9,312 nt of DNA from Lysobacteraceae bacterium (GTDB lineage: Bacteria > Pseudomonadota > Gammaproteobacteria > DSM-19610), in the NCBI GenBank assembly GCA_020201295.1, contig JAIVHA010000063.1, forward strand, positions 1 to 9,312, given 5' to 3'. Position 1 is the first letter of the stretch. Each line of letters opens with the position of its first letter. The notes under the pieces were generated by a model that did no database searches, had not been told where the DNA came from, and worked only from the letters and a program-made list of their open reading frames with translations. This document shows, piece after piece, positions 1-5,185 of this stretch. Both the position numbers and the translations under genes were made by a program.

Positions 1-1
1 G

Positions 2-529
2 GCACCGGGTATGCCCGCCATCGATGCCACGGTGGGCAACGGCCACGATACCCTGTTTCTGGCCCGCCAGGTCGGTGCCACGGGGCAGGTGTATGGTTTC
101 GACCTGCAGGCCAGTGCCCTGGCAGCCGCGTCCGCGCGGCTGCTGGCGGCGGGGGTTGCGGACCGGGTCAGCCTTCTCCATGCCGGCCATGAGACCATGG
201 CGGCACATCTACCCGCGGCGCTGCAGGGAAGGATACAGGCCATCATGTTCAATCTGGGCTACCTGCCGGGCAGCGACAGGCAGTGCATCACCCGGCCCGC
301 CAGCACCCTCCAGGCCTTGCGGCAGGCCCTGGGCTGGCTGGCGCCGGGAGGGCTGCTGACGGTGCTGGCCTACCGGGGCCATGCCGGGGGAGCGGAGGAG
401 GCGGACGCCGTGGCCCATTGGTTGCAGGGCCTGGAGCCGTCCGGTTACCAGGTGGGCCGTCAATACAGCGAGGAGCCAAGGGGCAGTGGCCCCGAACTCG
501 GGCTGGTGTACCGGTGTCCCAACCGGTAG
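2..529 (+). CDS. SAM-dependent RNA methyltransferase, YtqB/rRNA_methylase-like family (5' end outside window)
   Basis: Class I Rossmann methyltransferase of the small YtqB-type family, a B. subtilis member of which (YtqB/MnmM) methylates wobble-uridine modifications in tRNA. The exact substrate here is inference. Seen in sequence: the SAM-binding motif I region reads DATVGNGHDT a few codons after the window edge, followed by the family-typical FNLGYLPGSD in the middle and a YRGHAGG-EE segment near the C terminus, then a TAG stop at 527-529. The frame is open to the left edge. Family members normally have some 20-25 residues before the DAT(V)GNGHDT motif, so the gene very probably starts upstream and the ATG at 11 is not the true start. 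No gene follows closely; a REP palindrome lies 41 bases downstream. Family assignment is fairly sure, target is not. Confidence 0.85.
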   Translation, partial: APGMPAIDATVGNGHDTLFLARQVGATGQVYGFDLQASALAAASARLLAAGVADRVSLLHAGHETMAAHLPAALQGRIQAIMFNLGYLPGSDRQCITRPASTLQALRQALGWLAPGGLLTVLAYRGHAGGAEEADAVAHWLQGLEPSGYQVGRQYSEEPRGSGPELGLVYRCPNR

Positions 530-570
530 ATACACCTGGAATGCACCGGCAGTGCGGTCCGGCTTGGGCA

Positions 571-622
571 CTGTAGGAGCGGCGCGAGCCGCGAACATTC
601 GCGGCTCGCGCCGCTCCTACAG
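571..622. repeat. REP-like perfect palindrome (24-bp arms, 4-nt loop)
   Basis: Left arm 571-594 and right arm 599-622 are exact reverse complements around the loop acat, of which the outer a and t could also pair. The arms begin CTGTAGGAGCGGC and end GCCGCGA. This matches the consensus style of Pseudomonas/Xanthomonas REP elements (GTAGGAGCG...CGCGA), which are mobilised by RAYT (REP-associated tyrosine transposase) proteins. That origin is inference from resemblance, and only one copy is in this window. The RNA would fold into a very stable hairpin between the methyltransferase and the VWA gene and could act as a transcript 3' end, but no U-run follows. The sequence just after the palindrome continues AGGGG then TTTT. 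Confidence 0.85.
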
Positions 623-716
623 GAGGGGTTTTGCAATGATTGGGTTTACTGGCGTTCGGCCTGGTGATTCGTATCAGGCATACTATCCCACAAGGAGCAT
701 CGCCCTACTCATCACC

Positions 717-1429
717 ATGACCAAGCCGGATTCCACACTGCCCCGCAAATCACCGCGCCAGGACATCGATGGCTTCCTGCGCCAGGTGGAGGCCATGCCC
801 CGGGTGCGCGGCACGGGCCAGCCGGGGCGGCTGATCTTCGCCATGGATGCCACCGCCAGTCGTGAGCCGAGCTGGGACCAGGCGGCCCGGATCCAGGGGC
901 GCATGTTCGAAGAGACCGCGGCCCTGGGCGGGCTGGTTGTACAGCTGTGTTACTACCGTGGCTATGGTGAGTTCGAGGCGAGCCCCTGGTACGCCTCCTC
1001 ACGCGAGTTGCTGGCGCGCATGAGCGCTGTGCGCTGCCGGGCCGGCCAGACCCAGCTGGAACAGGTGCTGCGTCACGCCCTGGCCGAGACCCGACGCCGG
1101 CGGGTGCAAGCCCTGGTCTTCGTCGGTGACAGCATGGAAGAGGATCTCGACCGGCTGGGGGACCTCGCCGGCCAGCTGGGGTGCTCGGGGTGCCTTTGTT
1201 CCTGTTCCATGAGGGGCGTGATGCGCATGCCGGACGCGCCTTTGCCGAACTGGCGCGTCTGAGTGGCGGCGCGGTCTGTCCCTTCGATGCCGGTAGTGCC
1301 GATCAATTGCGCGAACTGCTGGGCGCGGTGGCCGTCTATGCGGCGGGAGGCCGCCAGGCGCTGCGTGCCCTGGGAGAACGGCGCGGTGGCCGGACCCTGC
1401 AACTGCTTCAGCAGCTGCAGGGCGACTAG
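717..1429 (+). pseudogene. VWA-domain protein, split by a one-base frameshift near 1178-1181
   Basis: A von Willebrand factor A-like cytosolic protein, about 237 residues if the frame is restored. The first frame from ATG 717 carries the MIDAS-type metal motif D-A-T-A-S at residues 44-48, the block LGGLVVQLCYYRGYGEF, and ALVFVGDSMEED. After residue 155 it runs into unrelated sequence and stops at 1262. The expected continuation (LGVPLFLFHEGRD, GGAVCPFDA, VAVYAAGG) lies in the -1 frame from 1181 to the TAG at 1427-1429. One extra G in the GGGG run at 1178-1181 would join both parts perfectly. So this is a recent frameshift, a sequencing error, or a -1 slip on GGGG (no canonical slippery heptamer seen). 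An alternative in-frame start at 636 has a much better Shine-Dalgarno (AGGAGGGG at 621-628), but would add 27 residues unlike the family. The J-domain gene begins 3 bases after the stop, so the two are surely cotranscribed. Family recognition is good; molecular role is unknown to me. Confidence 0.8.
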
Positions 1430-1432
1430 CCC

Positions 1433-2185
1433 GTGTTCATCCGTATCCTGCTTGGACTGGCGGCCGTGGCTGTCCTGCTGTGGCTGTGGCGCTGGTTCCT
1501 GCGCAACCCACCGGCCCAGGTGCGGCGCCAGCTGATCCGTGGCCTTGTGGCCGCTGGCATCGGCGTACTCATCCTGCTGGCGGTAACCGGCCGACTGCAC
1601 TGGCTGTTTGCCCTGGGTGCCTTCCTGCTGGCCGGCGCCGGACGCTTGATGGCCCTGCTCAATATGCTGCCCTTGCTGCGGCGGGTGGGAGGGGCCTTCA
1701 AGTCCGGTGCGGCGCCTGCCGCAGGGGCGGCCGGCAGCCAGCGATCCCAGGTGGAAAGCCGCTTCCTGCGCATGAGCCTGGACCACGACAGCGGCCACCT
1801 GGATGGTCAGGTACTGGAAGGACCCCATGCCGGGGCCCGGCTCAGTGAACTGCCGCTGACGACGCTGCTGGATCTGTTGCGCACCTGCCGACAGGAGGAC
1901 GAGGATTCCGCGCAGCTGCTGGAATCCTACCTGGACCGGGTGCAGGGTAGCGACTGGCGTGCCGGTTTCGCGTCGAATGGCCAGGAACAGAACGATTCCG
2001 CTGACGGTCCGATGACAGTGGAGGAGGCCTGGCGCATCCTTGGCCTGGAGCCGGGCGCCGATCGCGAGGCGATCATCGCCGCCCATCGCCGGCTGATGCA
2101 GAAGCTGCATCCCGACCGCGGTGGTTCCGATTACCTGGCCGCCCGCATCAACCAGGCCAAGGACCGCTTGCTGGGAGAGACCTGA
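1433..2185 (+). CDS. Membrane-anchored protein with C-terminal J-domain (TIM14/Pam18-like DnaJ-type cochaperone)
   Basis: A 250-residue protein starting at GTG 1433, three bases after the VWA stop. Hydrophobic segments at about residues 2-23, 36-53 and 57-75 suggest three membrane spans. A linker rich in Ala and Gly (about 88-100) and a soluble middle region follow. The J-domain occupies about residues 192-250: it begins MTVEEAWRILGL and contains the HPD motif at 226-228 as KLHPDRGG. The motif is needed in J-proteins to stimulate the ATPase of Hsp70/DnaK. The short, C-terminal, GGS-containing J-domain resembles the Pam18/TIM14 kind rather than full DnaJ: no zinc fingers and no substrate-binding domains. 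It should recruit DnaK to the inner membrane. The adjacent VWA gene suggests a common task, but this is inference. Confidence 0.85.
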   Translation: MFIRILLGLAAVAVLLWLWRWFLRNPPAQVRRQLIRGLVAAGIGVLILLAVTGRLHWLFALGAFLLAGAGRLMALLNMLPLLRRVGGAFKSGAAPAAGAAGSQRSQVESRFLRMSLDHDSGHLDGQVLEGPHAGARLSELPLTTLLDLLRTCRQEDEDSAQLLESYLDRVQGSDWRAGFASNGQEQNDSADGPMTVEEAWRILGLEPGADREAIIAAHRRLMQKLHPDRGGSDYLAARINQAKDRLLGET

Positions 2186-2331
2186 TGCATGGCAGTTGCA
2201 ACCCTCTATATAATGGGGATCGTCCCCTGGAAGATTTGCTCATGCTCTGTGCCGAGACACGGCGGGAATCGGCGGAATTGATCCATGATCGCAACGCGGA
2301 CGGCCAGGGTCGGTTGTTCGAACCGTCCTGA
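2185..2331 (+). CDS. Small hypothetical protein, 48 residues, translationally coupled to the J-domain gene
   Basis: The ATG at 2185 shares its A with the TGA stop of the J-domain gene (TGATG), and GGGAG at 2173-2177 sits seven bases before it. That is a good ribosome-binding site and the classic arrangement for coupled translation. The ORF reads MHGSCNPLYNGDRPLEDLL... and ends GRLFEPS before TGA 2329-2331. It is hydrophilic, without membrane segments or signal peptide, with a Glu/Arg-rich middle (LCAETRRESAELIHD) that could be helical. I do not recognise the family. It is a candidate gene because of start context and fit in the operon; conservation of the protein in related genomes would decide. 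Confidence 0.55.
   Translation: MHGSCNPLYNGDRPLEDLLMLCAETRRESAELIHDRNADGQGRLFEPS
2209..2214 (+). promoter_or_regulatory. Possible -10 hexamer (TATAAT) for msrA
   Basis: A perfect TATAAT lies inside the small ORF, about 145 bases before the msrA start, within a locally AT-rich ctctatataatgg stretch. No convincing -35 hexamer is found at 16-18 bases upstream (the 17-base position reads tgcatg), nor an extended TGn. It may give msrA its own promoter, or be chance. Confidence 0.2.
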
Positions 2332-2356
2332 GCGCAGTGACAGGAGAATCTAGCTC

Positions 2357-3001
2357 ATGTTTGGATTTGGCAAGCCCGTGGAAATGGTCCGTCCCGAACA
2401 GGCATTGCCGGGTCGGGTGGAGCGGATGCCGGTACCGGAGCGGCATTTCGTCAATGGCCATACCCTGACGCCCCCCTTCCCGGAAGGCATGCAGACGGCC
2501 CTCTTCGGTCTGGGGTGCTTCTGGGGCGCGGAGCAGGGCTTCTGGAAGTTACCCGGGGTGTATACCACGGCAGTGGGCTATGCCGCGGGCTATACACCCA
2601 ATCCCGGCTATCGAGAGGTATGCACGGGCCTGACCGGCCACAACGAGGTGGTGCTGGTGGTGTTCGATCCCGAACAGGTTTCCTACCCGGCATTGCTGCG
2701 TCACTTCTGGGAGGCCCACGATCCCACCCAGGGCCTGCGCCAGGGTAACGATGCGGGCAGCCAGTATCGTTCCGGCATCTACGTATACAGCGAGGAGCAG
2801 CGACAACTGGCCGAGCGCTCGCGGGCGCAGTATCAACCCTTGTTGCACGCCGCCGGCAAGGGCGACATCACCACCGAGGTCCTGGACGCGCCGGAATTCT
2901 ATTACGCCGAGGAATATCACCAGCAATACCTGGCAAAGAATCCCAATGGCTATTGTGGGCACGGTGGTTGCGGTGTGCCCTATGGGGATGCGCCGGCCTG
3001 A
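2357..3001 (+). CDS. msrA: Peptide methionine-S-sulfoxide reductase MsrA
   Basis: Reduces methionine-(S)-sulfoxide in proteins and free methionine back to methionine, with recycling by thioredoxin; cytosolic oxidative-damage repair. The 214-residue product is close to the E. coli enzyme in length and has the same N-terminal extension style (ALPGR..MPV, VNGH) before the catalytic GCFWG motif, with catalytic Cys54. Further hallmarks are GYAAGYTPNP, YREVCTGLTGHNE, FWEAHDPTQ, RQGNDAGSQYRS and YYAEEYHQQYL. The resolving cysteines are in the C-terminal GYCGHGGCG: Cys200 fits the usual position, and Cys205 is one residue closer than the second one of E. coli. AGGAG at 2342-2346 is ten bases before the ATG. 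The gene follows the small ORF by 25 bases and may be read from the same transcript. It is convergent with the response regulator. Confidence 0.97.
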   Translation: MFGFGKPVEMVRPEQALPGRVERMPVPERHFVNGHTLTPPFPEGMQTALFGLGCFWGAEQGFWKLPGVYTTAVGYAAGYTPNPGYREVCTGLTGHNEVVLVVFDPEQVSYPALLRHFWEAHDPTQGLRQGNDAGSQYRSGIYVYSEEQRQLAERSRAQYQPLLHAAGKGDITTEVLDAPEFYYAEEYHQQYLAKNPNGYCGHGGCGVPYGDAPA

Positions 3002-3040
3002 AGCGCGCTGGCAGGCACCGGCCGGACGCCGGACCAGGAA

Positions 3041-3769
3041 TCAGAATTTGCTGTGCTGGTGGCGGTAGTGATGGGGCGGCACGTTCAGCTGCAGCCAGTA
3101 GTCCTCGATGTGGCCGATCATCTCCTCGAAGTTTTCCTGGCTGGTGGGCTTGCGCAGGTAACTGTTGATGCCGAGGTCATAGCCGAGTTCCACGTCGCGG
3201 TGCTCTTGCGAGGAGGACAGCATGATGACGGGCAACAGGCGGGTGGTGTTCCGGTTGCGGATTTCCCGCAATACGTCGAAGCCGTTCAGCTTGGGCAGCT
3301 TGATGTCCAGCAGGATCAGGCAGGGTAGTTTTTGGTCCAGCCGGGAGGCTTCCGGCCCCTCGGCAAACAGGAAGTCCAGGGCTTCCTTGCCGTCGCGTTT
3401 CACCACGATGCGATCTTCCAGGTTGCGCTTGCGGAAGGCGCGCAGGGTGAGCATGACATCATCATCGTTGTCTTCCACCAGCAGGATGCTGTCACAGGTC
3501 GGGCAGGATGGTTCTGGTTGCCGCGGCGCGCCTGGTTCCAGCTTGAACAACACGGTCTTGATGCCGATTTCATGACACCAGGCGATGGCGGCGTCGGAAG
3601 TCTTGAATACCCGGGCCCCGCCGCGCTTGGCGGACAAGGTTTCGTGCCGGTCTTCCTGTGCATGGTTCTGTACCCGTACATTCCACCCGCAGCCGGCGGG
3701 ATCGGATACCACCAGTGCCTTGTTGAAATGCCCCTTGTCTACGAGAAGGCGTACTTCACGCTCCTGCAT
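3041..3769 (-). CDS. Response regulator: unrecognised N-terminal domain plus Rcp1-like receiver domain
   Basis: A 242-residue protein with two parts. Residues 1-78 form a small domain shared with the neighbouring 76-residue protein (start MQERE, a GW at 28-29, and RVFKTSDAAIAWC at 53-65). Residues 93-235 are a CheY-like receiver: acidic pocket E99/D100, phospho-acceptor D155 in LILLDIKLP, conserved Ser185 in MLSSS and Lys207 in LRKP. The spacing and the DGKEALDFLF segment resemble the Rcp1 group of regulators that pair with phytochrome-like histidine kinases. A linker with CPTC (89-92) joins them. There is no recognisable DNA-binding domain, so output is probably by protein contact. No kinase is in the window. 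I chose the ATG at 3769 because the paralog also starts MQERE; a TTG at 3790 would add seven residues. The weak Shine-Dalgarno is AGGGA. Confidence 0.85.
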   Translation of the reverse strand: MQEREVRLLVDKGHFNKALVVSDPAGCGWNVRVQNHAQEDRHETLSAKRGGARVFKTSDAAIAWCHEIGIKTVLFKLEPGAPRQPEPSCPTCDSILLVEDNDDDVMLTLRAFRKRNLEDRIVVKRDGKEALDFLFAEGPEASRLDQKLPCLILLDIKLPKLNGFDVLREIRNRNTTRLLPVIMLSSSQEHRDVELGYDLGINSYLRKPTSQENFEEMIGHIEDYWLQLNVPPHHYRHQHSKF

Positions 3770-3932
3770 TGCTATTTTCCCTGCCGTCAAATGAGGATTC
3801 AGGTATTTTTTATACTGCTTGTGGAGGAAATATAGCCAAAACTTGGGAAAATGGGTAATGATATGAAAAATATTAGTTTATTTGTTTTTTCTTATATTTG
3901 ACCCCGGAAGCCAAGGTCACCAGGGATGCTGG
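3770..3932 (-). promoter_or_regulatory. AT-rich intergenic region, likely promoter of the response regulator
   Basis: No gene is found here. By hand count 3791-3900 holds 30 G/C of 110 bases (27%), against well over 60% around it. Read on the - strand it has A-tracts (about 3869-3900), then TATAAA at 3809-3814, a plausible -10, though no good -35 lies 16-18 bases upstream (GGCTAT or TGGCTA). A-tracts could act as an UP element or bind nucleoid proteins. No clear terminator for the upstream 76-residue gene is visible, so readthrough is possible. Confidence 0.35.
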
Positions 3933-4163
3933 CTAGAGATTGATGCGGATTTCCCTAAAGCCGATGCGCTGACACCAGCGCAATGCCGCATCGCTGGTCT
4001 TGAACAGGCGGATGCAGCGCCCCCGTTTGTTTTCCAAGGGAACCTTTCCCTCATCCCGCATCAGGAAATACACGGTCCAGCCTTCCCGCACCAGATCCTG
4101 TTCCAATACGGCTGCGCGGATATCTCCGCTGGCGAATTGCGCCGAAGCTTCCCGTTCTTGCAC
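3933..4163 (-). CDS. Small stand-alone paralog of the response regulator's N-terminal domain
   Basis: A 76-residue protein starting at GTG 4163 (MQERE), with GGGGA at 4171-4175 seven bases upstream as Shine-Dalgarno. It aligns almost without gaps to residues 1-77 of the downstream response regulator: same MQERE start, GW at residues 28-29, and LFKTSDAALRWCQRIGF (53-69) against VFKTSDAAIAWCHEIGI. The final strand (EIRINL against TVLFKL) also fits. It contains no receiver domain, no membrane segment and no helix-turn-helix that I can recognise. The family is unknown to me. The two copies likely arose by duplication, with one fused to a receiver. It may share a ligand or partner with the response regulator, or pair with it; that is inference. 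The TAG stop lies at 3933-3935. Confidence 0.75.
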   Translation of the reverse strand: MQEREASAQFASGDIRAAVLEQDLVREGWTVYFLMRDEGKVPLENKRGRCIRLFKTSDAALRWCQRIGFREIRINL

Positions 4164-4171
4164 TTTTGGGT

Positions 4172-4207
4172 CCCCGATATTATTGATTTGGGGTATTGTG
4201 CCTGCAA
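4172..4207 (-). promoter_or_regulatory. Candidate sigma70-type promoter before the 76-residue gene
   Basis: On the - strand, TTGCAG (4202-4207) and AATAAT (4179-4184) are separated by 17 bases, matching 3 and 5 of 6 consensus positions. Transcription would start near 4172, leaving a leader of only about ten bases that coincides with the Shine-Dalgarno (4171-4175), which counts somewhat against it. The element lies just past the ancestral stop (4236-4238) of the deacetylase. Confidence 0.25.
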
Positions 4208-5076
4208 CGCGGGTATGGGGTAAAGACTTGCCGGGTCATTCGTTGCCCAGCAGGGCGTCGAGGTGAGCCACGACACTGCGTCCCAGTGCCGCAAGCGCAT
4301 AACCGCCTTCCAGGGTGGAGACGATGCGGCCCCTCCGCGTGGGCATCGAAGCCGGCAGAGATCATGATCAACTGCGGGGCGAAGGCTTCCAGTCGTGGCA
4401 GCCATTGTTCCTCGACGGCCTGGCGGAAAGCCGCGCCGCCACTGCCGGCACGCAGGGGTGTGTGGATCATCTGTGCAGAGTCAGCTTCCGTGCCACTGTA
4501 GGGATAGAAGGGGTGCTGGAAACTGGAGCAGAACAACACCCGGGGATCATCGGCAAAGATATCCTCGGTGCCATTGCCATGATGAACATCGAAGTCCACG
4601 ATGGCTACCCGTTGCAGGCCATGCTGGCACATGGCGTGGGCGGCACCGACGGCCACGTTGTTGAAGATGCAAAAGCCCATGGCGCGGCGGCGTTCCGCAT
4701 GATGCCCGGGTGGCCGCACCGAGCAGAAGGCCTGGCGAGTCTTGCCGACCATCACCGTGTCCACCCCCAGGATCACCGCACCCGCCGCCCGCCGGGCCGC
4801 CGCCAGGCTGTGCGGGTTCATGAGGGTGTCGGAATCCAGACGTACATAGCCTTCCCGGGGGGCGCTGTGGAAGATGAGATCCACGTAGTCGGAATCATGC
4901 GCCAGGCACAGTTGATCACGGCTGGCCAGGGGCGCCTCCAGATGGCAGAGCGCAAGTTCCATGCGGCTGGCCAGCAGCTGATCCTCTATGGCGGCCAGGC
5001 GCTGCGGACATTCCGGGTGTCCCGCGCCCATTTCGTGCAGGGCGCAGTCGGGGTGTGAGATAAAGGCAATGGTCAT
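4180..5076 (-). pseudogene. Class II HDAC-like (AcuC/HDAH-type) deacetylase, internally deleted and frameshifted near the 3' end
   Basis: A zinc-dependent deacetylase of the arginase/deacetylase fold. Known members remove acetyl groups from lysines, small amides or polyamines. Residues 1-249 are intact: GHPECPQR (19-26), PPGHHAERRRAMGFC with the general-base pair His125/His126, DFDVHHGNGTED with Asp163 and His165, and SAGFDAH with Asp244, giving the three zinc ligands. Immediately after AEG at 247-249 the frame goes wrong. The true C terminus (RIVSTLEGGYALAALG..., to a TGA at 4236-4238) is in another frame from 4328, and the catalytic Tyr of EGGY is therefore not translated. About 29 residues normally lying between GFDAH and EGGY are absent, implying loss of 3n+2 bases. 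The remaining frame runs on to a stop at 4180. The start ATG has AAGGGA eight bases upstream. Divergent from pat. Probably inactive as read, unless the lesion is a sequence error. Confidence 0.85.
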
Positions 5077-5185
5077 GCCGGTGTTCCCTTGTTACCCTTG
5101 AGCGGCGCCATTCTGTCACATCCCCGCTCAGGTGCGTGTGCCATACTCGGAAAACTTCCCACCCCGCATACCTGGTCATCGTCAC
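5077..5185. promoter_or_regulatory. Divergent intergenic region between deacetylase and pat
   Basis: This 109-base gap must hold the start signals of both genes, if they have their own promoters here. On the + strand CATACT at 5142-5147 matches 4 of 6 positions of a -10, but no convincing -35 is found upstream. I see no clear operator or inverted repeat. Shared regulation of the acetylase/deacetylase pair from here is inference. Confidence 0.3.

Noticed and set aside
1073..2110. A 345-codon open frame on the - strand opposite the VWA/J-protein genes
   Set aside because: Gln/His/Arg-rich antisense shadow; the + strand shows conserved VWA and J-domain motifs.
2993..3032. Possible bidirectional terminator between msrA and the response regulator
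   Set aside because: Only short imperfect pairings (CCTG/CAGG, CCGGC/GCCGG) with large loops and no T-run on either strand.
3851..3901. Tiny + strand ORF (16 codons, MGNDMKN...) after a GGAGG in the AT-rich gap
   Set aside because: Too short, AT-driven composition, spacing from GGAGG to ATG far too long; most likely chance.
4315..5058. A 247-codon open frame on the + strand opposite the deacetylase
   Set aside because: Shadow frame; deacetylase zinc and catalytic motifs are on the - strand.
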